Positions 1 to 11,510 of a DNA stretch of 64,000 nt are shown here, piece after piece. Both the position numbers and the translations under genes were made by a program. The stretch covers positions 1-64,000 of the forward strand of contig QJNS01000338.1 in NCBI GenBank assembly GCA_004154925.1. Direction: 5' to 3'. Source of the DNA: Monosporascus cannonballus. Its lineage: Eukaryota > Ascomycota > Sordariomycetes > Xylariales. Positions within the stretch are counted from its first letter, which is position 1. Every line of letters starts with the position of its first letter. The notes beneath the pieces are model-generated. The model was given only the letters and a program-made list of their open reading frames with translations, had not been told where the DNA came from and made no database searches.

Positions 1-3000
1 CTTATGTTGTCGAATTTTTGTTTTAACGTAAATATCGTATTGCCGTATGATTTTTTGTACCGTTAATTTTATTTTAGGAAAAAAGTATATACGTTAAAAT
101 CGCTTTAGAGTTTTATGGATCCCTAGGTATCCATATAACTAATATTCGTATATTTTTCGTATTAGATTTTTTTGATATTTTTCTAGAATTTGCATTTTAT
201 CCGTTTTTTGGTTTTCTGGGAAACCGTTATTATGTTATTAAATTTTCTGATGCATATCGCAAAGTTTTGCCCAAATTATCGCAATTTGTCATAAGCGTAA
301 ATATTTTTTTATAATAATATCAAAAATTATATAGCTAATTTTAACCAATTTTTTTCGAGGTTTAATCGCTTACTTAAAGCGTTTGTTTTGCCGTTTTTTA
401 ATTTTTTCTTATGGATGATAACAAAATCGAAATTCGCCAATTCCTTTGCGTAATAAAGTTATCGTCCTATAAGTTTTTTGGTTATGGTAAATCGGGTAAG
501 ATTTTAATAATCCGTATAAACCTTCAGTTAATGCAAATTTCCTTTTAGGAAGTACTTAAATTCCCGAAATCCCATAATAATAGTTATGAATTTTTTATCT
601 GGAATGCCGTAATTAAATTCGGCTTCTTTTAATTTGTACGAAAAAAATATAATAAGGTATAATTTGCCTTAATTATTTCGCTATCCGATTACTGCGCTTA
701 ATACGTAATCCGAAATATCGGTTTTTAATTTAACGGAACGGTTTAGATTATATATAATTAGTATTAGTTCGCTAATAATTACATTTTTGATATTTTGAAA
801 TGCCTTTTTTATATTTAACATCTATTTGAATTCTTTTCTTTTGTAAAATGCGTTAAAAGTATGGTTATTTTGCTAAAGTTTTGAATAAACTTCCTGTAAT
901 AATTGGCGAATTTAAGGAATACCTGTACCTTTTTAACCGTAACTGGCATTTGTTATTTTATAATTACAGCGATTTTCTTAGGGTTTATCCTAATATGTCC
1001 TGGGATAATAATATATTCCAGATATTTTATTTTCTGTATATGGAACTAACCTTTTTCCGCGTTAACGAATAGCCTTACGTCCTATAAAGCTTAAAAAACC
1101 TTATAAACGTATCCTGCGTATGTTTTTTCCGTTTTCAAAAAAATGAAAATGTCGTCAAAATAGCAAATAACGAAAATATTAAGGTATTTTCGTAATACGT
1201 AATTAATTATTCGTTAAAAAGTTATTAATACGTTTATAAATCCTATTAATATAACCAAATATTTAAATAATCCGTATTTCGTTTTAAAGGTTATTTTTTA
1301 TTTATATCCTTTTTTAATCCTAATAAGGTTATATTTATTTTTAAAATCAAATATTATAAATTATTTTGTTTTATAAAGTCGGTTTTTTATTTTCGTAATT
1401 AAAGGTAATAATATTTAATCCTTAATAATAATATCGTTTAATTATCGATAATTAACAATAAATCGTAATTTTCCGTTTTTCTTAAGTACGAAAAATATTA
1501 GATATCCCGTTGATAACTTTAAAAGTCGAATCCATCCTTTTTATAACCGATTTTCCAAGTATTTTCTGAAAATACGTAATTCGTTTCCGTTAAGATTATA
1601 AATAGGGTAAAATTTCGTTAAAGATTTTTTCTTAAAAATTATTTCATAATCCCATTCGTTATATTTTGGTAATTTCGTATCGAATTTTTTCTTGAAAAAT
1701 TATTTATATCTATAGTATTATAATAATATATTAATTAAATTTTTTAATTCCTTAGGTTATTATTCTTATTATTCCAGATCGTTATTTAATTACTTTAATT
1801 TTTTTCTAATAATAATAATAATATGTCGTATTTTTTTGATACTCGTTTTTTTGTATTTTGTTTTTTGGAGTAATAAGGTATTTATCGTATCCTTATACTT
1901 ACATTCGTTATTATTATGAATCGAATATTAAGATCTTAATTTTTTTTCTTTTATTTGCTAATAAAATATAAGACGAATTTTACCTGGCCAATTCCGCCAT
2001 TAATTAAAATTCCGTACTGGCGTATCCATAATAATTTTAAGATTATATCGTAATTTTCGAATAAAACGATATCGAAATTAATTATTTGATATCGTTTTTA
2101 AACAAAAATCTCGAAATAATTAATTTTGCGTATAATTTTTCCGTTATTATAAACGAATTCCTAATTTTCGGCATTCGTTATTATATAAGGTTTTAATTTA
2201 TATCTCCACAATAATTTAAATTTATTAATTATATCCGGTATAATATAATTTCCGCCCAAAATTTCGTAATCCATTATTACAGTATACCAGTACGTTCCGA
2301 TTCGTATATCCAAAGTAATAAGGTCGTTAACGTTTTTTATCGTCGTATTTAAAGCCTTTCTTAAGAATTCCCTTTAACTTTTTTAGGTTTTGTTATCCTG
2401 TAGCTTTTTTACAGGTAATCTTTTTCTTTTAATTTTTATTCGAATTAGTTAAACTTTATTTGTATTTTTTCGTTTAACGCATTAAATTACTATATTTATC
2501 GTTATTGCTGGCATATTATTTCTTTAAACCGTATTAATTATTTTTAATTTTCTTATAATTCTTTTTCTTATTAAATAAATTATTTTCTTATATTTATAAT
2601 TATATCCCATTATACGTCATTTTGGCTATCGTTTCAAAAAGTTCCTGTAAATTAACGTATTTCTTCCTTAATAGCTTTTTTTTCGTAAGGATCTGTAATA
2701 AATACTAATTGAAAATGGAAATTTGTAATAGCTTTTTGATAATGTTTTTTTATTATACGTTAAATTAATTTTTTTTCCGTTTAATAATTATACCATCCAT
2801 AATAATAAAAAGGGTTTTTTTACGGGTATTACTTTTTTTCGGGTTAGCTTTTTATTTCGGCTAATTGCTAAATATTTTCTGGGGTTATAATTCGAAACTA
2901 TCAATATTATTATTCGTTATTTTTATTATGCCCGGTACGGTTTGGGAAATTAAATCTTTCGTAATATATACGGGTAATTTATATATGGATATATTATTTT

Positions 3001-4253
3001 TATTTTTCATAATCGGAGTATTTTTGTCGTCGACAATATATAACATACATTCTGCCGTATCGATCGGGTATTCCGGGGCAAAATTCCTTTGTCCTATCCC
3101 GGTATTCGTATCGCTATTTTTATAACGTTTTTTATTATATTCGCAATATTTATTAAGCCAGTTTCCTGGCTTTTCGCATTTCTTATCGAATTTTTTATCG
3201 TAATAATCTCGGTTAAACCTTTTGTCGTAAGCCTAATATATATTTGGCTTAAATTATGTTAATAGCTTTATTATTATTTCCTTAATTATTCTTAAATTAT
3301 TTTTCCGGTATAGAAATCTAATTATCTTATTATGACTTTTTAAGTTTCTTGTATTTATAGGTCTTATATTCTATTTTGCCGTAATTAAAGCATTTAATCT
3401 GGCTTTAATCTTATTTATGGGTAACGCCAAATTCCATAAGTCTTAACGCCGTTCCGTAAAAAATAAAGAATACGTTTTTTTTCCTTAGTTAAATTTATTA
3501 TATCCCGAACATAAAATATATTATCTCTTTTTCTTTTATCGTTTTTTAAATTGTCGATCATTAATCTTAATTGCTTTTGTAATATACCGGTCTAAGGCAA
3601 CTGGTCGTTTAATCCGAATAATTTTATTTTTTTATATTATTTTTTAGCTCTTTATAAAATATGTCGATAAGGGCGTCAGTTTCGTCGTTTTCTCATTTTG
3701 CCTTAGCCGCAAAGCTTTTAAAGGTTACGGCATACTTGGACGTAAATCCTTTTTATTGGAATTATAAAAGTTATTAAGCCGTTAATTATTTTTTATCCGG
3801 ATTGCCGAAATTGTCGTATACTTTATTTTCGAAATTAATATAAGTTAAAAAGATTTCGTTAATAAAATCCTCCTTATTTATTTTTTTTATTTCTAGGAAA
3901 TTTTTTATAATAGGCTTAAATTAATTAATCGTATCTTCTATTAGGTATATTTTTATTATTAGGACCATATCCGCTGGGTCGTTAAGGTTTAGGAAACGAA
4001 AGTAAATTCGTGCCTAGGTCAAAAAAATCTGAAGGTTATTTTTTCTATCGTAAGGTTCTGGTTTTTTCGGCTTTATGCGAACGAAAGAAAATTAGGCAGG
4101 TAACGTAACCTTAAGTTATTGGATTTCTTTTTTTAGTTCCCGAATTCGAACCTAAAATTATTAAATAAAGGTTTTTTAAATGTTGGTTAATATTTTAACA
4201 ATATTAAGTATTGCTTAAAGTTTGACGATATTATTAAATAAAAATTTATAACG
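1..4253 (-). mobile_element. Ty3/gypsy internal region, copy A (RIP-degraded, truncated by window edge)
   Basis: This is the internal part of a Ty3/gypsy LTR retrotransposon on the minus strand. It runs from just inside the 5' LTR at 4,254 down to the window edge. The same sequence order recurs at 56.4-60.6 kb, 18.2-20.2 kb and 63.3-64.0 kb. All copies differ mainly by C/T and G/A changes and are full of stops in all frames, so short open stretches here (for example 881-1072 and 2865-3125) are chance frames. The part next to the LTR (about 3.3-4.25 kb) would be gag and the part towards position 1 protease and reverse transcriptase, judged by alignment with the plus-strand copy at 34.5-40.6 kb, where RT motifs can be read. 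The 3' half and 3' LTR lie outside the window. Confidence 0.85.
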
Positions 4254-4625
4254 TATAACGGCTAAACGGTTTAACCAATTATTAAACCTTAAGTCGACGG
4301 GTTTATATTAACAAAAGTATCGTAAGAATCTAAGTAATAAATATAATAACGTATTACGTTTCGTAATACCAAAAATACCTTAAATAACAAAATATTATTA
4401 CAAACTAAAATTATTTAAATTATGGAATTAATAAGCGTATATATTTTTATACGTTAATTGGATTTTCATTGGATCTCGACGTTATCACAGATTCAATGCT
4501 ATTGGATTTGGTTGGTTTTGTATGGATTCATTTGGATCTTGATGTCAAAAAAAGATCCAAATCACGTAACTCTTTTTTTGTGGGTCCGACCGTTTTCGTG
4601 GCCGATCTTGGGTTAGGTCGTAACA
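4254..4625 (-). repeat. 5' LTR of Ty3/gypsy copy A
   Basis: This LTR of about 372 bp belongs to a family seen seven more times in the window. The family begins TGTGACGGCT (here mutated to TATAACGGCT) and ends in a form of GGCCATGACA (here GTCGTAACA). It is followed directly by plus-strand gypsy pol sequence, so copy A landed inside copy B. The stretch at about 4,455-4,560, rich in GGATC and TTGGAT motifs, is unlike the matching stretch in the other LTRs. Confidence 0.85.
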
Positions 4626-5607
4626 CAACCTAGCAAAAAACTCGATTTTAAATATATCGGTCTATACAAAATCGTTAAAAAAATCTTAGAAAATAATTAT
4701 TAATTAAAAATTTTACCAAAGGTTAAATTTTATCTAATTTTTTACGTTTTTTTATTCGAATTAACAGCAAATATAATTAAGGTACATACGGTATAAGACG
4801 ATATAAAGGTAAAAAACAAATAAGCTTACGAAATAAAAAAAATTTTTGATATACGGAAACAAAACGAACTTACCTAATATCTAATTAAATGGAAAAAACA
4901 TCCGGACTCCGAAAATATTTAGAAACCCGTTAAAAACTTTATTAATACTTAACGCCTATTAAAGAATTTTTACCAATAATAACGGAATTACTAGAAATAA
5001 TTACGTTTTAATTCACATTTATAATAAAATTAACGGAATAGGATTATTCGGAAAACGTAATACGAAGTTCGTTTTTTAAATAACCGTATTTTACTTTTAA
5101 ATAATTAGCTTTTTCTTATTTTTTCAATTCGTCCAAAAATTAAAAACCTTAGTTAATTATTTTTTTTTACGAAAAAAATCTTGTTAAATACGAAAACGTT
5201 TTAAACGAAATAATACCTTATTCAGATAACGGGATACAGTTAATAACTTTTAACGAATATCGCAAAAATATTACCGAGCGGAAAATTTTTTTAATTAAAA
5301 ACGTTTTATTTTTTTATTAATATTATTTAAAAAAATACCGGAATTATTATAATAACGTTTTTTCAGAATACATTATTAATAGCGCGTTATATTATCCGAT
5401 ATAATACCAAAGTTACCAGTACGAAAATAAAGTATATAAAGCATAACTTTAAAACCAAAATTAAAAACAAAAAAACCTAAAGCTTTGCGCTTTTTTTTTT
5501 AGTTAATACGTTTGCGATTTTTAATAATGCGGCCGGACATAGTTACAAATAAAAAAGGCATTTACCAGAAAAATTTTGAGGGCAAGATTTCGGGAAAAGA
5601 AAGATCG
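4626..5607 (+). mobile_element. Ty3/gypsy copy B, 3' end of pol and 3' UTR (RIP-degraded)
   Basis: Plus-strand translation starts with a readable pol C-terminus with the motif YIGLYKIVKKILENNY. It closely matches the motif YIGPYKIAKKILENN at 39.67-39.72 kb and corresponds to the conserved segment after the integrase core in fungal gypsy elements. Everything 5' of this point was separated by insertion of copy A and lies beyond the window. A purine-rich stretch (5,594-5,605, GGAAAAGAAAGA) fits the polypurine tract before the 3' LTR. No reading frame is intact. Confidence 0.8.
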
Positions 5608-5980
5608 TATTATAACCTAGTTAAGGGAGGGTCTCGGAAACGATTACTTGGTAACCGAAAATAGGGCCCAAGTAGGTCGGAATTACGTAATATGGATCCG
5701 AAGTGATTTAAAGGATCTAACGGGATCCATGCAGTTATCCGGTATGGATCCGAAATAATCCAAGAAATCCAACGGGATCTAGGAAAGGATATATACGCTT
5801 ATTATTTCCATAGTTTAAATAGCTTTAACTTATAATAATAATTCGTTACCTAAGGTACTTTTGGTATTACGAGACGTAACACGATTACTGTATCCATTGC
5901 TTAGATTCCCACGATACTCCTGCTAATATAAACCCGTACGACTAAGGTTTAATAGTTGGTTAAATCGCCTAGCCGTCACA
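5608..5980 (+). repeat. 3' LTR of Ty3/gypsy copy B
   Basis: This is the same LTR family as 4,254-4,625 in the opposite orientation. It starts TATTATAACC (mutated TGTCATGGCC) and ends GCCGTCACA. Its variable middle part (about 5,690-5,790) is made of GGATC-containing repeats. Confidence 0.8.
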
Positions 5981-6540
5981 CCGTAACAGAAATAAAACAA
6001 ATTAAATATCTTTAAATATACCTTTCTTAGTACCATTTTGATAAAACCAAAGGCTAAAAAAAGCTTATTTAATACGGCCGCGCCTTTATTTTGCTAATAG
6101 GCATTCACTATCGACGATACAAAAAAAATATTCTTTATTAATAACGAAAACGAAATAATTATTTGATATATTAAGGGTAGAATTATAATAAATGCGATCT
6201 ATTTCCAGAAACGCATACCTAATTACTTATATTTACAAATTCATAAAACCAGGCCTATATATTTTATCTTAATATATTATAATACGATTAAATTTGCCAA
6301 CGTTAATCCGGACGAAATCGAGAAAATCGAATCCTTTGTTTGTAATCCGATAATGTTAGATTTTTATTTAAGTAACCAATAATTTCGTTTATAGTTTTCT
6401 TTTTTACGAAAACAACATACCTGCTAATAGATTTTAATCGAGTTTGCTATAGCTAATATTAGCGATATTAAGTAGAATCCGTTTTCCATATTTCGCGTCC
6501 CTAGGCTTAAGTCCTATATACTTAGCTTTAACCAAGCAGA
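5981..6540. other. AT-rich RIPed sequence, unassigned
   Basis: This is a transition stretch between the copy B LTR and island 1. The base composition is that of RIPed DNA and stops occur in all frames. I recognise no family. Confidence 0.5.
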
Positions 6541-6942
6541 TAATGCACACAGTCATTCAGCCCGGTTGTAAATTTCTCTAATAGTCCATTGGGGCGCTAA
6601 TGTGGCCGAAACAGCTCACAAATCCATTATCCAGAACCTCCATCAAATCATCCAGCTTAACGGCCGAAGACTTAGCAAAGGATCCTCGTCATTCTCGCAA
6701 ACACACCATAGAGTGGAATGATCGGGCCAGTCTATGGGGTTGACAAAGCAGTTCTTGCAATTTTGCTGGAATTGTCCACTATACGTAGCAGGTCAGTATT
6801 ATTGCTCTCGAGAAAGAATATCTAGCGTGGGAGAAACAGAGATTGTTATAAAGAAACGAAATTAGGAAAGGGGGGAGCAGGAGTGATAGAAACGGACATC
6901 GGCGGGCGAAATGAACATTGGGTCGATGCGAAAGAAGTTAAT
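6541..6942. other. Island 1 intergenic sequence, no gene seen
   Basis: Base composition is normal. No open frame, RNA gene or recognisable repeat was found. The AT-rich to normal switch near 6,530-6,560 marks the edge of RIP damage. Confidence 0.4.
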
Positions 6943-7039
6943 GGGTGATGAAGTTGGAAGAGGAAGAAGTTCAGCAACACAGGGAACTTACTTGTCCGCG
7001 GGGATTAAGGCTCCATTATCGTAACGCAAACAAAGACCC
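6943..7039. repeat. Direct repeat, copy 1 (partner at 8,742-8,842)
   Basis: This roughly 97-bp stretch resembles 8,742-8,842 in the same orientation. Both contain GGGYGATGAA, then TTCAGCAACACA about 30 bases later, and end in CAAAYAAAGACC. The two copies flank the GDSL gene on its 3' and 5' sides. I estimate roughly 70% identity by eye. Confidence 0.5.
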
Positions 7040-8666
7040 AAGTTCTCCTGAGTTCTCGTTTCCTTCCCGTTCTCGTTTCCTTCCCGTTCTCGTTTCCTTC
7101 CCGTTCTCGTTTCCTTCCCGTTCTTGTTTCCTTCCCGTTCTCGTCTATACAGGTACCCACGAGGTGTCGGTCTTCCTTGATATCCCACTGTATTGCTGTC
7201 AGTGGTCTGCAATATGTGCAATATCGAAGAGAAGTGGGAACTCACATCTTTGCATCGTTCGGTATACTTCGCACCACCGCCATTTCCAGTCGTGACAGGG
7301 TCCCTGTTTTTTGCCATTGCGGCGAAGAGCAGAGTCTTGTGCTCCATGTATGCCGTGGCCTTGGGATGGAAGGATCGCAACATGTTGAAAGGCACGACTG
7401 TTGCATTGACGTCGTCTTCCACTTTACTAATCGCGAACAGGAGCTCTTGGAAGCCAGGGAATTTCTCGGCGCCCTCCCACGTCCACGGCGGTGAAGCTTC
7501 CAACGTCTGGGCGACGTTGCGGTTCTCCCCAGGGAAGACAAAGTCCAGGAGCTGCTGCGCAGGATCCAGGTTGCCGGCCGGGTATGGATTATTAGGGTCG
7601 CCAGGGCCTTCGGAAGGTGTGTCGATATGAACATACATAGACCAGAACCACGTCTCGTAGTCGACCATTTCTTGGTTAGTATGGCCCGGCTTGCAGAAGC
7701 GATGATCTTTGTACACTTCCTCCAGCCGTCGACAAAGATAACTCCCATACGTTTTAGATCCTGCGCAGCGGCCTTAACCTCTACGTTGACTTGCCTAGTC
7801 AAGTTATTTAATTGTTTACGAAGTTGCGTAATGAGCTTGGGCTCATTCCCCCAAGGCCAGTAGAACCAGGATATACCGTTACATTCCGTATTCATATCGT
7901 TGAAAAAGGTGATATAGCTAAGGATATAGACCTGAGAGCTTTCTCTCGGGTTGGCGCCTTCTGATTCTCTTCCCGTATGGGCTACCTGGTACAAGGCATA
8001 GTTAATTCTGTCGCGAAAACTGCCGTCGTCAATTTGATTCTGAAGGTTGTTAAGTGAGGTTTGGCAGTTTTCTGGCCACCAGGCTCGGTAGATGCAATTA
8101 TTCAAAACCTTATATTTTCCTACGTTAACAAGAAAAACGCCCCATAATAACAACATATGATTTAGATAGACTTACTTAGAAAGTTCAGCGTCGTTACCTC
8201 CGATCGTTACTACATCAACTTAAGGCCTCCCAAAGGGCTGGCCACGGGGTAGATTCATGTTGCTATCCTTGTAATCCCCCTTTATTAGCTACTTGCTGAC
8301 AAGTTCGGCCGTCTTATCGCCGGTGTAAGCAAAAAAGCTAAAGCGGGGAAACGTTTCGCCCCCATTAATAAAGTCCCAGTTATCTTTGTCGGTAGACATT
8401 TACATCGGATACGATCGCTTGCCGCGAACGGCGTCTCCGGCAATAATTTCATTGTTACCGTTACATCCGGTACCTGCCGTGTACGAGTCACCCGCCGCAA
8501 TGAACTCCTCAACCCTCTGAGCTGGCCTAGAATATGGGACAAAGGTAGGAGAGTTGAGCTCAGCAGAGATCGATTTGGCTGCTGCCCTGAAATCAAAGTC
8601 GGGGGGTATATCCTGGCCCAAAACTGCGGTGACGAGTCCCACGAGATAGAAAACTCTCAACGCCAT
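6988..8666 (-). pseudogene. Secreted GDSL/SGNH hydrolase (lipase-like), pseudogene
   Basis: The minus-strand gene would start at the ATG at 8,666, giving a hydrophobic signal-like N-terminus (MALRVFYLVGLVTAVLGQ). SGNH family blocks are visible in order: AAGDSYTAGTG with the nucleophile Ser (about 8,475-8,500), GGND (8,190-8,201) and RSFHP with the catalytic His (about 7,363-7,380). Such enzymes hydrolyse esters, usually outside the cell; the exact substrate is unknown. The gene is broken. In-frame stops lie at 8,400-8,402 (TAA), 8,289-8,291 (TAG) and 8,220-8,222 (TAA), each one C-to-T change from a Gln codon. An intron lies at about 8,109-8,175, with its donor lacking one G. A single-base deletion near 7,718-7,730 shifts the frame between the motifs VIFVDG and YKDHRFC. 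A short in-frame intron at about 7,207-7,245 is possible. The C-terminus runs through the minisatellite at 7,052-7,145. The nonsense pattern fits RIP leaking from the adjacent repeat block. Confidence 0.85.
7052..7145. repeat. 17-bp minisatellite, about 5.5 units
   Basis: Five full tandem copies of GTTCTCGTTTCCTTCCC and a partial sixth are present. One unit carries a C-to-T change (TTCTTG). Read on the minus strand inside the GDSL gene, the 17-bp period shifts frame each unit and encodes a charged Arg/Glu/Lys/Asn-rich tail. Confidence 0.95.
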
Positions 8667-8741
8667 GGCACTCGGTGATATATAGCTTATACAAAATGCG
8701 AGAGCGATCAAATCAAAACATCAATAATAAAGATGAATTAT

Positions 8742-8842
8742 GGGCGATGAACTCAGAAGAAGAAAAGATTTCAGCAACACAAAGTACTTGCTCGTCGAAG
8801 CTACACCAGTAGGAGCTCCTGATGATGAGACAAATAAAGACC
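8742..8842. repeat. Direct repeat, copy 2 (partner at 6,943-7,039)
   Basis: This lies about 75-175 bases upstream of the GDSL start codon and matches the stretch downstream of that gene. It could be a scar of a tandem gene duplication or the ends of a mobile unit. Confidence 0.5.
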
Positions 8843-9813
8843 TACCGAGACAGACCAGGACCGACGCTTTTATATAAGAACTAGAAACCTGTATGTCTTT
8901 ACGAGGTTATTCAACTGCACTCACCGCCACCATCCACTGTATTACATTGGGGGGCTCTGTGCCTCAGGTCTAGTGTTAGAGGATCATCGAGAAGGATGGC
9001 AAAAGTTCCAACAGTTTATGCAAATAGATATCATCCTGGGGGGTCATGCAATTAGGCTGAGGACTGTAGGCGGCGGTTGGTGAGTGCTACGAACATATTA
9101 TCTGCTCCTGTACCCATAAAATGTTGGTGGCTACGTTTGTCAGATGCGGCGTTAATAACTTGAAAGACCGTTGAAAATGGTGTCAAATGTCCTAGTTCAC
9201 TGTCAATCTCTTTAACGCCAGTATCCAATGCAATGCTGTGTTGTATTAGCTTACGAAGCTGTGATCTAACGACTCCCTGTTGGACTCCAACAAGTAGGCG
9301 CTCGAACCGTTGTTGGTTCGAGCTGATTTAGCTATATATGGTTACATTCCAACATTCCCTCGTAACACAGGAAAAGCCACTATGAAAGCAGCTGCTATGC
9401 CATATTATGCATAATCCTCCGATGTTGGGTTTCGGAAACTATAAACAATGGATAGCAAATGCTAAATATAATCGTGGGGGCTAAATAACTGGGCTGTAGG
9501 CCGTAAAGTGAAAGGAAAGATCCAAAGTTGTTTTCTTCTCCCAGCATTGGCTTACATACCGATAATCTCCTTCTGAGCCGAAAAGACCAGAGCAATATCG
9601 CTTCTTCGTGAGTTTAATCTTCCCGCATTTACAAGACTAAGAATTCCGTACCACGTCGGTCTGCGAAGAAGGCAGACTAAGGTGGGCGGGGACTGAGCTA
9701 GGCGCCCGCCCCCACGTCAGTCACCGGCGCTGCCGGAACCAACTGCTAGTTCGGTGATCTCCGCTCCGCAACCTCTGGACCCCCACGGGGTACCTGCAAA
9801 CACCCGCCTACAC
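8843..9813. other. Island 1 intergenic region
   Basis: No gene is supported. It holds the upstream region of the GDSL gene, a perfect 9-bp hairpin at 9,300-9,323 (GCTCGAACC / GGTTCGAGC, 6-nt loop) and a GC-rich stretch at about 9,640-9,813 that abuts the transposon starting at 9,816. A 66-codon minus-strand frame at 9,395-9,595 has no recognisable feature. Confidence 0.4.
8868..8878 (-). promoter_or_regulatory. TATA-like element upstream of the GDSL gene
   Basis: TTTTATATAAG reads CTTATATAAAA on the minus strand. It is about 200 bases 5' of the start codon at 8,666, a plausible core promoter distance in fungi. It is inferred from position and motif only. Confidence 0.35.
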
Positions 9814-9815
9814 TA

Positions 9816-11377
9816 ACCTCGGACCCCACCAAATGAATTGCCCTAGCAATGAATACAGATTTCCACCAAAACGCGCGATATAAAAAATTTAATAATAAAT
9901 TTACAAAAACGTATATAATAAAATAAAGGCAATAGACATATAAAAGACATTATATTACATATATGCCACGAGGTATATATTTAAAATAAATACTTAATTT
10001 GATTTTTTAAAATTAAATATACTATCCAAATAAATATATATTTATAAAACTTAATAGAATACCAACTTCGTATAAATTGAAAAACTAATTGATATATTTC
10101 CATTATTTAAATATTAAATTTAAAAATTAGAGGAGCTTTTGTATTATTTATAGCTTAAACTATATATACGTAAAATTTATAAAGTATATAATATTATGAT
10201 AATATATTTTATTTAAAAAAACTCTTAATTATACTGAATATAATAAAATTTATGAAAAACTTATTTTATACCATTTTAAAAATATATTAAATTATTATAA
10301 ATATTGGTTGCGGTTTAGCATATTAATATTATATTATTATTTTTTTCTTAAATTATAATATTTAAAACTTTTACATATTAAGTATATAGAAATCAATTAT
10401 TTAGCTAATTCGATATTTATATTTACGAGACTGAAGCTGAATTAATTTGTTAAACCCCGTTTTATTTAAGTATATATATTGCTTTATCAATTATAAGTTT
10501 AATATTTTTAAAACTTCTAATTAATAAAATGTAAAAAAATATTAAAAATCAATCTAACAGCTGATAATAATAACAATAATAATTAAAGAATACTAAATTA
10601 ATACATAGCTCAATTATTAGAAATAAAATTAATTAATAATTTATTAAATTGATTTCTAAAATATATTATTTTATTATAAATATTTAAATAAATTCCATTA
10701 TATAATACAAAACCGTTACTTAAAGCTATATATAAAATACAAAATCTGTCAATAAATTTTTATTTTAAATATATTTTTATTATATCAATTAGTATTTGTA
10801 AAATCGTATAACTAAAAGATTAATTTTTTTATTATTAAGTATTTTATATTCAAAATCCAAATTTATAAAATGCATTAATTTAAATTATTTTTAAATATAT
10901 TGTTTATTCGACTATTATTTTAATTAATACATTAAAACAAATTTTTATTTATATGTTTTATATTTTTTAATTGTTTTTAAAATATCTTCGTATTTTTTCT
11001 TTTATTTCGTTTAAACTGTATACGTAAATTGCTTAATTACGTAATATAAGCAATTTATACGAATAAAAGACCAGGTCAGTGTAAGGGGCTGCATACGCAG
11101 TAACTAAGGGTATGGGCCACAACAGGTCTATTAAGAAATCTAGGGAACAGCTAAGAAGATGCGTGAGAGCAGCTAGCTATATATACGAGAGCCACGGGAT
11201 TAGCGTTACGCTAATCCCTCCACTAGGGCCCTTGGCCCGTGACAGTCAGTTTATAAAACTAAAAAATGTTTTATTTTAGCTTTTTTTTGTTGTTTTATTA
11301 TTAATTTTTCTATATCGCGCGTTATGGTGAGAATCCGTATTCATTGCTCGGGTAATTCATTAGGTGGGGTTCCAGGT
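9816..11377. mobile_element. TA-flanked terminal-inverted-repeat DNA transposon, RIP-degraded
   Basis: The ends are imperfect inverted repeats of up to about 78 bp. The left starts ACCTCGGACCCCACC at 9,816, and the reverse complement of the right starts ACCTGGAACCCCACC at 11,377. Both then contain AATGAATT, GCAATGAATAC and CGCGCGATATA. Both outer ends are followed by TA (9,814-9,815 and 11,378-11,379), as in Tc1/mariner superfamily elements. The interior is AT-rich and has no readable transposase, so family assignment rests on ends, TA and size. The same terminal sequence occurs at 14,821, next to a pogo-like transposase remnant, and at 45,347. A 165-bp solo LTR is inserted at 11,080. Confidence 0.65.
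11080..11244. mobile_element. Solo LTR, 165 bp, with 5-bp target duplication
   Basis: The sequence begins TGTAAGGGGC and ends GGCCCGTGACA (TG...CA). It is flanked by perfect GTCAG repeats at 11,075-11,079 and 11,245-11,249. It contains a TATA-like CTATATATAC and a perfect 23-nt palindrome at 11,196-11,218. It lies inside RIPed DNA but is itself not AT-biased. The parent retrotransposon family is unknown. Confidence 0.85.
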
Positions 11378-11510
11378 TAGGCACCCTAAACGAGGTAACT
11401 TTATTTATTTGCTAACTTTCATCATTATCTTCATTCAACAACTTATATGCATCCCCGCTTTCAGTAACTCCCTCATACCGCACAAAGGGACTTTAGGCCA
11501 ACCATCAATA

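Noticed and set aside
881..3125. Open frames in the AT-rich block
   Set aside because: They lie in RIPed gypsy sequence, in the wrong strand or frame for the element, and have no family features.
7052..7145. CRISPR-like array
   Set aside because: Units are directly tandem at 17 bp with no spacers, in a eukaryotic coding region; it is a minisatellite.
9300..9323. tRNA T-arm (GGTTCGAGC)
   Set aside because: It is simply one arm of a perfect 9-bp hairpin; no acceptor, D or anticodon arms fit.
9395..9595. 66-codon minus-strand frame in island 1
   Set aside because: No start context, signal, domain or repeat support; likely chance.
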